Shown here: one piece after another, positions 49,244 to 58,308 of the stretch
Layout of the letters: each line of letters begins with the position of its first letter
Numbering within the stretch: position 1 is the first letter of the stretch
Assembly (NCBI RefSeq): GCF_000717275.1
Contig: NZ_JNYV01000001.1
Span: forward strand, 1-64,000
Length of the DNA stretch: 64,000 nucleotides
Origin: Kitasatospora arboriphila
Lineage (GTDB): Bacteria > Actinomycetota > Actinomycetes > Mycobacteriales > Mycobacteriaceae
Direction: 5' to 3'
Notes under the pieces: generated by a model
The model's input: the letters and a program-made list of their open reading frames with translations, nothing else
Told to the model about the DNA's origin: nothing
Database searches by the model: none
Position numbers and translations under genes: made by a program

Positions 49244-50461
49244 TCAGACGGGCTGACGTTCGCTGGACCGTTTCGGTGCCGTGGCCCACACGAGCAGCAC
49301 CCCGACGGCGATTCCGATAGCGAGGTACAGCCAGCCCAGCGGTGCCTGCGACGACTCGGGGAGGACCCCGACGGTGGTCATCGCGGCACTGACGATGAGG
49401 TAGCACCCCGCGCTCACCACCCCTCCGATCAAGCCGAGGTTGCGGTCGAACAGACCCAAGGCAAGTCCATACATCTGCGGGCACAACACACCGCACCCGG
49501 CCAGAGCGAGACAGGCACCGAGCGTGATGGCTGGGGCGTTCACGCCCGTCAGCGCTGCGGACGCGACCAAGATGATTGCGCCGCAGAGGAAAAGGCCCAG
49601 CGCGCCGAAGGCGAGGCGGCGGGTGCGGATGCGGGTGGCAAGAGTCCCACACGCCAGCTCACCCAGCAGGTTCGCGCCACCGACGATCAACGCCATCGCG
49701 CCGTACGCGGCCGGTGAGAAGTCGAGTCGTTCCTGGTAGAGGAATGGGCCGACGACGCCGAACACCAACTGCGCTGATGCCATCAAGCCGAATACGACGA
49801 TCAGCACCACGAACACGCGGTGGCGTAACGCGGCGGCCAGGACACGGACGGTGACCCGAAAGTCCACCCGATCGCGGTCATCGACTGCGAGTGTTTCCGG
49901 TAGTGCGACCATGACCAGGACAGCGACCGAGGCAGCGAGAAGCGCGATGAGAGCGAAGATCCACCGCCACGAGATGAACTGTACGAGCAGTCCTCCCACC
50001 GCCGGAGCCAGTACCGGGGCCACGCCCCACGCCGCGCCGAGTAGGCCTGAGACGGCAATCAGTCGGGTTCCGGCAAAGCAATCGGCCGCAATCGCGTACG
50101 AGAGGACCAGGCAAGCGCAGGCTCCGCAGCCCTGGACGAAGCGCAGGACTAGCAACATGGTCACGTCGTCTGAGACCGAACAACCCAGACTCGTTGCGAC
50201 GACAAACGCAAGACACACCAGCAATACCGGTTTGCGCCCGACCGCATCCGAGATCACGCCCACCGGGATGAAGGCCAGTGCCATACCCAACATGTAGGCG
50301 GTGACGGTGTTCTGCATCGTCGTGCTCGTCGACCCGAGTTCGACTGCCATGTCGGGGAGCGCAGGCGTGTACGCATCCAGGGGAATCTGACTCAGGGGTA
50401 TGACCATCAGCAGGATCGCGACGATCCCGCGTGGCGCCTCGGGCGCAGTAGGTCCCGTCAC
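49244..50461 (-). CDS. Bcr/CflA family MFS drug exporter
   Basis: 405 residues with about 12 hydrophobic helices. MVIPLSQIPLDAYTPALPDMA is the helix 1 motif of the Bcr/CflA branch, GVISDAVGRKPVLL the motif A loop and LRFVQGCGACACLVL the helix 4 motif. LGAAWGVAPVLAPAVGGLL is motif C of proton antiporters. Inner membrane. Substrate unknown. It lies 24 bases before the end of the dienelactone hydrolase gene on the same strand, so the two may form an operon. Confidence 0.92.
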   Translation of the reverse strand: MTGPTAPEAPRGIVAILLMVIPLSQIPLDAYTPALPDMAVELGSTSTTMQNTVTAYMLGMALAFIPVGVISDAVGRKPVLLVCLAFVVATSLGCSVSDDVTMLLVLRFVQGCGACACLVLSYAIAADCFAGTRLIAVSGLLGAAWGVAPVLAPAVGGLLVQFISWRWIFALIALLAASVAVLVMVALPETLAVDDRDRVDFRVTVRVLAAALRHRVFVVLIVVFGLMASAQLVFGVVGPFLYQERLDFSPAAYGAMALIVGGANLLGELACGTLATRIRTRRLAFGALGLFLCGAIILVASAALTGVNAPAITLGACLALAGCGVLCPQMYGLALGLFDRNLGLIGGVVSAGCYLIVSAAMTTVGVLPESSQAPLGWLYLAIGIAVGVLLVWATAPKRSSERQPV

Positions 50462-50485
50462 GAGCTCATCCCCGCCACGCCAGCC

Positions 50486-51238
50486 TCACCGCATCGAACT
50501 GTGTTGAAATAATGCACGCAATGCGGTGAAGTGTCGCTCGGCGCCGTCCGCCTGGTACACCGAAGTGTCGGCCATCGTGAATCCGTGTGCCGCACCAGGA
50601 TAGATCTCCGAGACAAAAGTGAGCCCGGCCGCCTCGAATGCGGCCTCCAGAACAGCTATCTTCTCGACCGGCATGGAAGGGTCGTTGTCAGCGTGTCCGA
50701 GGTACAAGTGCGCGCGTGAACGAGTGGCGACGACGTGCGGGCTGGTGTCGGCGTCGGTGACGAGGTTTCCGCCATGAAAGCTGGCTGCTGCGCCGACAGC
50801 GTCGCCGTGGAGTCCCGCCGTGCGCAACGACAGTGCCCCACCCATGCAGTATCCGGTGCAGCCGATTGGGGAGTCCCGAACGCCGGGCAAGCGCTGCAGA
50901 TGTCCCACGTAGACGCCGGCATCGGCTGCTGCCAGTTCCGGGACAAAGGCATGTACCCGGGGCATCGCCTCGGCGAAGAAGGCCTCACGGTTGCCTGGGA
51001 CCCTGAGAGAATCGCGTGGTGCCAGGTCTTTGATTGATCCGTCTCGGTAGAAGAGGTTGGGCACCATGACCACATGGCCCCAACCTGCGATCCGATCGGC
51101 CATGTCGCGCAACCGCGGCCGGATTCCGATCGCATCCATATAGAGCAGTACGCCGGGATGGTCCTGTTCGTCCGGCCGGGAGACATAAGCCTCGGCGGTA
51201 CCGTCCTGAGTAGGGATATCGATGGTCTCGCGCAACAT
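50486..51238 (-). CDS. dienelactone hydrolase family protein
   Basis: 250 residues, alpha/beta hydrolase of the DLH branch. The nucleophile is Cys in IGCTGYCMGGALSLR, the acid is in YLGHADNDPSMP and the His in YPGAAHGFTM. GVLLYMDAIGIRPRLRDMADRIA is the typical N-terminal strand-helix. Probably opens lactones or esters of small acids. 25 bases after the upstream alpha/beta hydrolase stop (51264); likely one transcription unit from 52121 downward. Confidence 0.9.
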   Translation of the reverse strand: MLRETIDIPTQDGTAEAYVSRPDEQDHPGVLLYMDAIGIRPRLRDMADRIAGWGHVVMVPNLFYRDGSIKDLAPRDSLRVPGNREAFFAEAMPRVHAFVPELAAADAGVYVGHLQRLPGVRDSPIGCTGYCMGGALSLRTAGLHGDAVGAAASFHGGNLVTDADTSPHVVATRSRAHLYLGHADNDPSMPVEKIAVLEAAFEAAGLTFVSEIYPGAAHGFTMADTSVYQADGAERHFTALRALFQHSSMR

Positions 51239-51263
51239 CAGGACAACGCTACCGCCCCGTCGG

Positions 51264-52121
51264 TCAGTACACGCCGCGAGCGTCAGACGACGTGTCGCCG
51301 TGCTGATTCCAGAACTCGAGCACGGCGGCAGACAGGCCCGCGGGCTGTTCGATCGCCGGGATCACGCGGGCACCACTGACGGTGACCTCGCGCGCATCGG
51401 TCATCGTCGCCGCGACCGCCCTGGCCTCCGCAGGCGTCCATTCGCCTCGGTCATCAGTGGTGACGAACAGAGTCGGACAGTCGATTTTCTCCACCGCCCG
51501 CGTAAGGTCTGTTCGGTTGAGAATCGCGGTGGAGATCGCATTCACCATCGCCGCGTTCGGCACTCGACGCATCGAAGCGTTGAGCAAGGCGACGGCTTCT
51601 GTATCGGTCGCCCGTGTCCGGTCGGTGAACAGTGTCTCTTCGATTGCCTTGCGCGGTAAACCCCGAGGGCCGAACACACGGTACAGCGGGGCCAGGGCAC
51701 GGACCTTCAGACGCAACGGCTTGCTGATCGGATTCGTCGGCGCGCTGATGGCGGTGAGAGTGCGGACCAGGTCAGGACGTGTTGCGGCCAAGTGCATTCC
51801 GACGTGCCCTCCCCATGCGTTGCCGAGCCAGTCGACTGGTCCGCCGAGGTTTTCGGCCAGCGACGTCATCAGCTCAGCTGCTGCAGAGGCGCAGGCCTCG
51901 ATGTCGGTGGGCCGAACCAGGGCGTCGCTCTTTCCAGACGAGGGCGCGTCGATGAGAAAGAGACGCCGGTGTTCGGCGAGGGTGGGCAGCACCCGGTCCC
52001 AGCTCGACGAGTCCACGAACATGCTGTGCCACAACACCGCGGGTGGACCGTTGCCCACTGCGCGGACGTGCAGGCCACCCAGGCTGGTGGGGACTGTCGA
52101 CGTGATTTCGGCAATGGTCAT
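51264..52121 (-). CDS. alpha/beta fold hydrolase with Ala in place of the nucleophile Ser
   Basis: 285 residues. LWHSMFVDSSSWDRVLPTLA supplies the oxyanion His region and LFLIDAPSSGKSD the next strand. The nucleophile elbow reads VDWLGNAWGGHVGMHLA, so the G-x-S-x-G Ser is Ala (codon GCA). The later Asp (TTDDRG) and candidate His are not clear. It may be inactive, use another residue or serve binding. ATG at 52121 has AGGAG seven bases upstream. Divergent from a TetR gene with a shared operator. Confidence 0.85.
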   Translation of the reverse strand: MTIAEITSTVPTSLGGLHVRAVGNGPPAVLWHSMFVDSSSWDRVLPTLAEHRRLFLIDAPSSGKSDALVRPTDIEACASAAAELMTSLAENLGGPVDWLGNAWGGHVGMHLAATRPDLVRTLTAISAPTNPISKPLRLKVRALAPLYRVFGPRGLPRKAIEETLFTDRTRATDTEAVALLNASMRRVPNAAMVNAISTAILNRTDLTRAVEKIDCPTLFVTTDDRGEWTPAEARAVAATMTDAREVTVSGARVIPAIEQPAGLSAAVLEFWNQHGDTSSDARGVY

Positions 52122-52148
52122 GGGAAGCTCCTCTTCGATCGGTCCAAT

Positions 52149-52171
52149 TGAGATTACAGCGCGTAAAGTCA
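52149..52171. promoter_or_regulatory. palindromic operator between TetR and hydrolase genes
   Basis: Perfect dyad TGA-N2-TTAC-N5-GTAA-N2-TCA, centred in the 70-base gap between the two divergent starts. Size and place are those of a TetR dimer site that would control both directions. Confidence 0.7.
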
Positions 52172-52191
52172 AATGAATATAGGCTGATCGA

Positions 52192-52815
52192 ATGGTCCGC
52201 ACATACTCGTCGGAGGTACGCGCAGAACGAGCTCAGGAAAAACGACGCGCAGTTGTGACAGCGGCGCACGCGATGTTCGTCGAGGAAGGGTGGGTGCCCA
52301 CCACGATGGCGAAAGTCGCTGCCGCCGCGGGAGTCACGCGTCAGACGGTCTACTCCCAATTCGAATCGAAGTTGGCGCTGCTCGACGCGTGTATCGACGG
52401 TGCGCTCTCTGATGGCCGGGCTATCCCAGTTCGAGAGATGCCCGAGTATCACGCGATGGGCGTCGGCGATCGGCGCTCGCGAATAGCGGCCGGGACACAA
52501 TGGCTCTGCGGCGCGCACGAACGGTCAGCGGTCATCCAGGCCGTGCTCGATCAGGCGGCGGTCACCGATGGGGAGGCGGCTTCGCGGCTCGCCGAACGCG
52601 AACGCACCCGTCACAACGAAGTCCGCTTTGCGCTGACGCTGATCCTTGACGCCGAACCCGAGACGCTCATCGTCGATGCGGTGTGGACGATGGCGTCCCG
52701 GCGGGTGTGGCTGATGTTGGTCGACGAACAGCGATGGAGCGGTGATCTGTGGTGTCGCTGGTTTGCTGCCCAGGTCACACTGCTCGTCGATCCACACGGA
52801 CCGCTGGCGGATTAG
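52192..52815 (+). CDS. TetR family transcriptional regulator
   Basis: 207 residues. The helix-turn-helix is KRRAVVTAAHAMFVEEGWVP followed by TTMAKVAAAAGVTRQTVYSQF, a clear TetR_N domain. The C-terminal ligand domain is helical with no recognisable subfamily. Divergent from the alpha/beta hydrolase; the palindrome at 52149-52171 is its likely site. Converges with the SnoaL-like gene. Confidence 0.92.
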   Translation: MVRTYSSEVRAERAQEKRRAVVTAAHAMFVEEGWVPTTMAKVAAAAGVTRQTVYSQFESKLALLDACIDGALSDGRAIPVREMPEYHAMGVGDRRSRIAAGTQWLCGAHERSAVIQAVLDQAAVTDGEAASRLAERERTRHNEVRFALTLILDAEPETLIVDAVWTMASRRVWLMLVDEQRWSGDLWCRWFAAQVTLLVDPHGPLAD

Positions 52816-52818
52816 GGG

Positions 52819-53187
52819 TCAATCGGCAGGCGGCGGAACGAACTCCGGCTGGTCGAGCAGCCTGAGCCAGCTGCCGTCGGGTTGACGCCGCACCACCTGT
52901 GCTCGTGCGCCTGACCCGTCTCGGGGTGGTGTTGACGTCAAGGCGATGTCTCCGCTGACGAGAGTCGGCAGCGGCGCCTCTGGTTCGAACTGTGGCCGCG
53001 AGGTCAGTACCTTCTCCCACAACGCCTGGATGGCCGCGCGACCAACGGTCTGTTCGCCCGGGGGATAGGCCATGACAGCCTCGTCTTCGTAGAGCAATGC
53101 CACCCCCTCCGCGTCGCCTGCGTTGCAGCGTTCGACGAACAGTCGGGTCAGGTCTTCAGGGCGCAGCGCCCGTTCTCTATTCGGCAC
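52819..53187 (-). CDS. SnoaL-like / DUF4440-type nuclear-transport-factor-2 fold protein
   Basis: 122 residues. RPEDLTRLFVERCNAGDAEG and VALLYEDEAVMAYPPGEQTVG are the cone-shaped NTF2-fold N-terminus; GRAAIQALWEKVL and ARAQVVRRQPDGSWLRLLDQP follow. Such proteins act on small polyketide-like substrates or simply bind them. GTG at 53187 with GAGGAG in front. The start region faces the LysR gene. Confidence 0.82.
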   Translation of the reverse strand: MPNRERALRPEDLTRLFVERCNAGDAEGVALLYEDEAVMAYPPGEQTVGRAAIQALWEKVLTSRPQFEPEAPLPTLVSGDIALTSTPPRDGSGARAQVVRRQPDGSWLRLLDQPEFVPPPAD

Positions 53188-53287
53188 AATGTCTCCTCGT
53201 CGGTCCGGTATGTGTCTTATTTCAGCCTCGTACCCGCCGTTCAAGAAGTCCAACAGATTGTTCTTCTGCGAACTAGAATTACTGGAT

Positions 53288-54166
53288 ATGGAGCTACGTC
53301 AACTCGAGTACTTCGTCGCGGTGGCTGACGAATCGAACTTCACGCGTGCGGCAGAACGGGTTCACATCAGTCAATCCGGGGTGAGCGCACAGATCAGGCA
53401 GCTCGAGAAGGAGCTGAACTGCGAACTGTTCGACCGCTCCAGTCGGGTGGTGCGGCTGACGCCGGCTGGGCACGCGGCGCTCGAGCCGGCTCGGCATGCG
53501 CTGGCGGCGGCTGCGGGGGTGGAACAGGCTGTCGACGAGGTGGCGGGTTTGCTGCGCGGCCACCTCGCAATCGGCATGGTGACCGGTTGCACCATCACGC
53601 CGTTGTTTGCCGCCTTGGAGAAGTTTCATCGATCGCATCCCGGGGTGGAGGTGATGTTGCGCGAAAGCTCATCAGACATGATGGTCGGTGAAGTACGCAG
53701 TGGGACAATTGATCTCGCTCTGATCGGTGCGGCCGGTAGCATTCCGTCCGGACTCAACTCGATGACGATCGTGAGTGAGGGTCTGTGTGCGATGATACCT
53801 GTGGGCCATTCGTTGGGCAGGCGGAAAAGCCTGAGCATGAACGACATCGCCGACCAACGCATCATCGCCATGCCTGCGGGGACCGGTCTGAGAACAGCAT
53901 TCGACCGAGCATGTCTTTCTCACGGTGTGGAACCGGTGATCGCGCTGGAAGCAAGTGCTCCGGACGCCATCGTGGAACTGGCAGCAAGGGGACTCGGAAT
54001 CGGCATACTGAGCGTGTCGATGGCCGACGATCATCGTGATCGACTTGCTGCCGTTCCCCTCGTCGGTCTACCTGATCCCGCGCTGCTGGCCGTTATTTGG
54101 CCCGAGTCCGCCGGCCCGGCAGTTCGGGCGCTGGTGCCCGAACTCGAGGAGGCATTCGCGCTGTGA
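53288..54166 (+). CDS. LysR family transcriptional regulator
   Basis: 292 residues. MELRQLEYFVAVADESNFTR then AAERVHISQSGVSAQIRQLE is the winged-helix domain; the effector domain has LAIGMVTGCTITPLFAALEK and DLALIGAAGS. In front at 53260-53273 is GTTC-N6-GAAC, with T-N11-A-type spacing, a candidate site between it and the SnoaL gene. The stop overlaps the bluB-like gene (GTGA). Confidence 0.92.
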   Translation: MELRQLEYFVAVADESNFTRAAERVHISQSGVSAQIRQLEKELNCELFDRSSRVVRLTPAGHAALEPARHALAAAAGVEQAVDEVAGLLRGHLAIGMVTGCTITPLFAALEKFHRSHPGVEVMLRESSSDMMVGEVRSGTIDLALIGAAGSIPSGLNSMTIVSEGLCAMIPVGHSLGRRKSLSMNDIADQRIIAMPAGTGLRTAFDRACLSHGVEPVIALEASAPDAIVELAARGLGIGILSVSMADDHRDRLAAVPLVGLPDPALLAVIWPESAGPAVRALVPELEEAFAL

Positions 54167-54807
54167 ATCCTCACGCTTTCGCCGACTCCGAACGAGCAGC
54201 CGTGTACCGGGCCATCGGCGAACGACGGGACATGCGGCGGTTCGTTCCCGATTCGGTGGTGCCCGAGGAGGTCCTGACGCGGCTCCTGCAGGCTGCCCAT
54301 GCGGCCCCGAGTGTGGGGCTGATGCAGCCCTGGCGATTCCTGCGCATCACCGACAATATGCTGCGCCGGAAGATCCGCGACATCGTCGACGAAGAACGGT
54401 GTCGGACGGCGGAGGCGCTGGGGGAGCGGTCGGACGAGTTCCTTCAGCTCAAGGTCGAAGGTGTTCTCGATTGTGCCGAGCTACTGGTAGTGGCACTCGG
54501 CGACGACCGCGAGCGGCACATCTTCGGGCGTCGAACGATGCCGAGAATGGACCTCGCGTCGGTGTCCTGTGCCATCCAGAACATGTGGTTGGCCGCCCGG
54601 GCGGAAGGTCTCGGGATGGGCTGGGTGTCGCTGTTCGATCCTGAGGTCCTCGGCGATCTGCTTGCGCTGCCGTCCGGCGCCGAGCCGGTCGCAGTGCTCT
54701 GTCTCGGACCTGTTCCCGATTTCCCCGACCGGCCGTCCCTGGAGATCGATGATTGGGCACACGGCCGGCCGATCTCGGAGTTCGTCACCGAAAATCGCTG
54801 GAACTGA
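54163..54807 (+). CDS. bluB: 5,6-dimethylbenzimidazole synthase (BluB family)
   Basis: Flavin-destroying nitroreductase-fold enzyme that makes the lower ligand of vitamin B12. Characteristic motifs: AIGERRDMRRFVPD, LLQAAHAAPSVGLMQPWRF, RRTMPRMDLASVSCAIQNMW and ARAEGLGMGWVSLFDPEVLGDL. 214 residues, as expected. GTG start inside the LysR stop; GAGGAGG lies nine bases upstream. The LysR partner suggests regulated production. No cobalamin riboswitch was found in front. Confidence 0.86.
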   Translation: MNPHAFADSERAAVYRAIGERRDMRRFVPDSVVPEEVLTRLLQAAHAAPSVGLMQPWRFLRITDNMLRRKIRDIVDEERCRTAEALGERSDEFLQLKVEGVLDCAELLVVALGDDRERHIFGRRTMPRMDLASVSCAIQNMWLAARAEGLGMGWVSLFDPEVLGDLLALPSGAEPVAVLCLGPVPDFPDRPSLEIDDWAHGRPISEFVTENRWN

Positions 54808-54820
54808 GCGGCTTTGAGGA

Positions 54821-54853
54821 CAGAATCGTCGCCCCGAGGGGGCGACGATTCTG
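54821..54853. terminator. perfect 15-bp terminator hairpin between bluB and glutamine synthetase genes
   Basis: CAGAATCGTCGCCCC (54821-54835) pairs completely with 54839-54853 across the GAG loop. It can end transcription from both convergent genes (bluB stop at 54807, glutamine synthetase stop at 54887). Confidence 0.88.
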
Positions 54854-54886
54854 TTCGACGTCACAACATGTTCAGAACTGGTTGAT

Positions 54887-57061
54887 CTACAGGATGTAGA
54901 GCATCTCCTGGTAGGTCGGCAGCGGCCAGAGATCATCTGCGATCTGCGCCTCGATCTGGTCGGCGGCTTCGCGCACCGCGTCCATGGCGGGTAGCAGTAC
55001 GTCCTTGGCGTGCACCGCTTCTTCGTAGCTCCCCTCGACGTGTGTCGCCAGAGCCTTCTTGAGTTGCGTCAAACCGCTCGTCAATGCTGCAAGCGGTTCG
55101 GACAGTGCGTTGAGGAGTGAGAGATCGGGTTCGACGCCTGCCGCTTTCAACGCTCCGACGTTGGTCGCCAATTCTGTCTGGTACCTGACCGCCGCCGGTA
55201 GCACCAGGGTCGAGCCGATCTCGAGGGTGAGCTTGGCCTCGACCCCGATCGTCAGGGTGTAGTGCTCCAAGCCGATCTCGTAGCGGCTGTGCATCTCTCT
55301 CTCGTTGAATACGCCGTACGTGGAGAAGAGTTCGATCGACTTGGGAGAGATCAGTTCTGGCAATGCGTCGACGGTGGTCTTCAGGTTCGGAAGTCCGCGA
55401 GACTCCGCTTCGATCGGCCACGTGTCGGAATAGCCGTCGCCGTTGAACACCACGGCGCCGTGTTCGGTGATGATGTCGGTGAGCAACTTCTGGACGGCGG
55501 TGTCGAACTGGACACCTTCCTTGACCGCTTCCTCGAGAACGGTCGCGCAGTGGTCCAGCGAGTCGGCCATGATGGTGTTCAGGACGACCATGGGTTCGCT
55601 GATCGTCTGCATCGAACCCGGCGCCCTGAACTCGAAGCGGTTCCCGGTGAAGGCGAAGGAGCTGGTGCGGTTTCGATCGCCCGGATCGGTCGGCAGCACC
55701 GGGAGGGTGTCCACGCCGATGATCATGGTGCCCTTGCCCTTTGACGAGGTGGCCTCGCCCTTGGCGATCTGCTCGAACACATCGGCCAGCTGCTCACCGA
55801 GGAAGATCGAGACGATTGCCGGCGGCGCCTCGTTGGCGCCCAGGCGGTGGTCGTTGGTGGCCGAGGCGACCGAGACCCGAAGCAGCCCTGCGTGCAGGTG
55901 TACGGCGCGGATGACAGCCGCACAGAAGACCAGGAATTGCGCGTTCTCGTGAGGAGTGTCCCCTGGAACCAGGAGACTGCCGAACTTGTCGTTGCCGAGC
56001 GAGAAGTTCACATGCTTGCCCGAACCGTTCACGCCTTCGAATGGCTTCTCGTGGAACAGGCATTCCATGCCGTGCTTCTTGGCAACGGTCTTGAAGGTTG
56101 TCATGAGGAGCTGCTGATGGTCGGCCGCGATGTTGCCCCGTTCGAACATCGGCGCGATCTCGAATTGCCCTGGCGCCACCTCGTTGTGCCGGGTCTTGGC
56201 AGGGATCCCGAGTTTGAACAGTTCACGTTCGGTGTCCATCATGAATCCGAGGACCCGCTCGGGGATGGCGCCGAAGTAGTGGTCGTCGAACTCCTGGCCC
56301 TTGGGCGGCTTGGTGCCGAACAATGTCCGGCCGGCATTGATCAGGTCGGGACGCGCGAGAAAGAAGTGTCGATCCACCAGGAAGTACTCCTGCTCGGGCC
56401 CGCAGAAGGCCACGATGTGGCCCGGGTTCGAGTGGCCGAACAGCCGGAGCACACGCTCGGCGTGCTTGCCCATCGCCTGCTGTGAGCGTAGGAGCGGGGT
56501 CTTGTGATCCAAGGCCTCGCCCGTCATCGAGACGAAAACTGTGGGGATGCAGAGAGTATTGCCGTTCGGGTTCTCCAGTACGTATGCCGGACTGGTCACA
56601 TCCCAGCCGGTGTACCCGCGCGCCTCGAAGGTGTTGCGAAGTCCGCCGTTGGGGAAGCTCGACGCATCGGGCTCGCCCTGGATGAGCGTCTTGCCCTGGA
56701 ACTCTGCGAGTGTCGAACCGTCGCTCGCCGGCTCGAGGAAGCTGTCGTGCTTCTCCGCGGTCAGGCCAGTCAGGGGATAGAAGACGTGAGCGTAATGTGT
56801 CGCGCCCTTCTCCAGTGCCCAATCCTTCATCGCTGACGCGACGGCGTCGGCGATCGCGGGATCCAATGTCGTCCCTTTTTCGATCGTCGCCATGACGGAC
56901 TTGTAGACATTCTTGGGTAGGCGTTTGAGCATGACCGATTTGTTGAACACGTTCTCGCCGAAGATGTCTCCGGGAGCCTCGGCCGTGTCGAAGCTGGGGG
57001 GAGGCGGCGTGTATGCCTCGACCGCAGTGATCGCGGCAAGCCGGATGTTGTTTCCACTCAT
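54887..57061 (-). CDS. glnN: type III glutamine synthetase
   Basis: 724 residues, the GSIII length. N-terminal GSIII signature [19 protein letters not shown], then [17 protein letters not shown], the [14 protein letters not shown] acid cluster, [18 protein letters not shown], the ATP-side [26 protein letters not shown], and [20 protein letters not shown]. Fixes ammonium onto glutamate. GSIII is an addition to the GlnA enzymes usual in Mycobacteriales and is rare in the phylum. ATG at 57061 with GAAGGG upstream. A GlnR-like box lies about 87-102 bases before the start. Confidence 0.93.
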   Translation of the reverse strand: MSGNNIRLAAITAVEAYTPPPPSFDTAEAPGDIFGENVFNKSVMLKRLPKNVYKSVMATIEKGTTLDPAIADAVASAMKDWALEKGATHYAHVFYPLTGLTAEKHDSFLEPASDGSTLAEFQGKTLIQGEPDASSFPNGGLRNTFEARGYTGWDVTSPAYVLENPNGNTLCIPTVFVSMTGEALDHKTPLLRSQQAMGKHAERVLRLFGHSNPGHIVAFCGPEQEYFLVDRHFFLARPDLINAGRTLFGTKPPKGQEFDDHYFGAIPERVLGFMMDTERELFKLGIPAKTRHNEVAPGQFEIAPMFERGNIAADHQQLLMTTFKTVAKKHGMECLFHEKPFEGVNGSGKHVNFSLGNDKFGSLLVPGDTPHENAQFLVFCAAVIRAVHLHAGLLRVSVASATNDHRLGANEAPPAIVSIFLGEQLADVFEQIAKGEATSSKGKGTMIIGVDTLPVLPTDPGDRNRTSSFAFTGNRFEFRAPGSMQTISEPMVVLNTIMADSLDHCATVLEEAVKEGVQFDTAVQKLLTDIITEHGAVVFNGDGYSDTWPIEAESRGLPNLKTTVDALPELISPKSIELFSTYGVFNEREMHSRYEIGLEHYTLTIGVEAKLTLEIGSTLVLPAAVRYQTELATNVGALKAAGVEPDLSLLNALSEPLAALTSGLTQLKKALATHVEGSYEEAVHAKDVLLPAMDAVREAADQIEAQIADDLWPLPTYQEMLYIL

Positions 57062-57147
57062 GTGTTAGACCCTTCAGGCACGGACTCTCCACCTTGTTCT
57101 GGGAAAGCCCTGACCTGCGAACCCTACGAATGATCTATAACGGGCTC

Positions 57148-57163
57148 ATTTCGTTGCTGTGAC
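57148..57163 (-). promoter_or_regulatory. GlnR-like box before the glutamine synthetase gene
   Basis: On the minus strand: GTCAC-N6-GAAAT, near the actinobacterial GlnR pattern GTNAC-N6-GAAAC. About eight bases further toward the gene lies an AT-rich TTATAGATC that may be the -10 element. The single half-pair leaves it uncertain. Confidence 0.4.
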
Positions 57164-57180
57164 GATGAGAAGCGGCCCGA

Positions 57181-57711
57181 CTAGGGCCGGTCCGTTCGGA
57201 ACACGTGGTGTCGACCGTCGTCGATGGGATTGTCCGGTGTGAGATACCCGGTCGCGATCTGGGTGAAGCCGGCAGCGAGCAAAGCTCGCCACGAAGCGGG
57301 GTTGGCCACCGCAACCGGAACGATGATCGTGTCGGACGACGGATGATCAACCCATGACTTGTCGACCATCTCGCGGATCATGGCAGTGCCCAATCCCTGG
57401 CCGGTGAGATCAGGGACACCTATGAAGTAGTCGACCGACAAAGCGTTCGGAGGTACGGCGACCAGGGTTTGCATCTCGACGAGATCCTCGGGGTAGGCAG
57501 AGAACAGATACCGCTGGATCAGACCGATCGGCGCGCCATCGTGTATCACGATGAAGACCTCACACGGTTCCGTTCCCTTGATGCTGCCACCGAAGTCCCG
57601 CTCTACGGCCGCGTCGGACGTGTCGTGGTTCCAGAATCTCGCCACATGCGGCTGTTCCAGCCATCGCTGGATCAGAGGTAGATCGTGACGCTCGATCGGG
57701 CGGAACCGCAC
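57181..57711 (-). CDS. GNAT acetyltransferase, AAC(6')-like branch
   Basis: 176 residues. RPIERHDLPLIQRWLEQPHVARFW is the N-terminal motif of the branch that includes AAC(6') and lysine N-acyltransferases. FIGVPDLTGQGLGTAMIREMV is the acetyl-CoA loop. Substrate unknown; calling it a resistance gene would go beyond the sequence. GTG start. Confidence 0.85.
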   Translation of the reverse strand: MRFRPIERHDLPLIQRWLEQPHVARFWNHDTSDAAVERDFGGSIKGTEPCEVFIVIHDGAPIGLIQRYLFSAYPEDLVEMQTLVAVPPNALSVDYFIGVPDLTGQGLGTAMIREMVDKSWVDHPSSDTIIVPVAVANPASWRALLAAGFTQIATGYLTPDNPIDDGRHHVFRTDRP

Positions 57712-57818
57712 TCGTCCAGCATGTGCGCAACACGAGGGACGGTCAACCGAATTGGCGGCCGCCGGTGAGCGGTCGAACGCGCGCTGGACAGGCCGGGTTG
57801 CGGCGCCTGCTCAACATC

Positions 57819-58226
57819 TCAGCGAGCGTTCATCACCGGGAAGACGTGATCGCGCAGCAGCGGTGCCAGATCTGCGCCGGTCTCAGTGCGGTGCACCCAC
57901 CGCAGTTCGGCTATTTCCGCCGAGGCGATGGGGATCCCGGGAAGTCGTGAGCTGAAGACCGTGGCGGAGATCATGGTGTCGGTCTCGTTGGCCGCGGGCG
58001 CCCGAAAGGTGCCTACGAGCATCAGGTCGTCAGCAGTGAGCCGAATCCCGATCTCCTCGTCCACCTCGCGGATCGCGGCAGCGGTCGCGTCCTCGCCGGC
58101 TTCGAGTTTGCCTCCCGGGAACATGAACATCCGGGTGTCTGACTTGCGCACGGTGAGGATCCTCTGGTGATCGTCGGAGAAACACACGGCCGCCACAGTC
58201 AAGGTCTGTTGGTCCGATTCAGGCAC
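57819..58226 (-). CDS. NUDIX hydrolase, MutT-like
   Basis: 135 residues. TVAAVCFSDDHQRILTVRK, then the NUDIX box GGKLEAGEDATAAAIREV with DEEIGI. Cleans or modifies nucleoside diphosphates. GTG start; divergent from the acyl-CoA synthetase across an 82-base gap holding a KstR-like site. Confidence 0.9.
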   Translation of the reverse strand: MPESDQQTLTVAAVCFSDDHQRILTVRKSDTRMFMFPGGKLEAGEDATAAAIREVDEEIGIRLTADDLMLVGTFRAPAANETDTMISATVFSSRLPGIPIASAEIAELRWVHRTETGADLAPLLRDHVFPVMNAR

Positions 58227-58284
58227 CGCGCATTTTTACCACGACGCCGATACCGGCGGTTTTGGTGAAGAACTTCCCCAAATC

Positions 58285-58298
58285 TGTAACACGTTCTA
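58285..58298. promoter_or_regulatory. KstR-like operator
   Basis: TGTAACACGTTCTA fits TnnAACnnGTTnnA, the KstR site of mycobacteria and rhodococci. It lies 11 bases before the acyl-CoA synthetase ATG, in the divergent gap to the NUDIX gene. Confidence 0.6.
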
Positions 58299-58308
58299 GT
58301 CTGACGGC

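Noticed and set aside
54097..54163. Longer start for the bluB-like gene at 54097
   Set aside because: It would lie inside the LysR gene; GTG at 54163 has a good ribosome binding site and the family N-terminus.
57181..57711. Aminoglycoside resistance gene
   Set aside because: Only the general GNAT branch is visible; resistance cannot be read from it.
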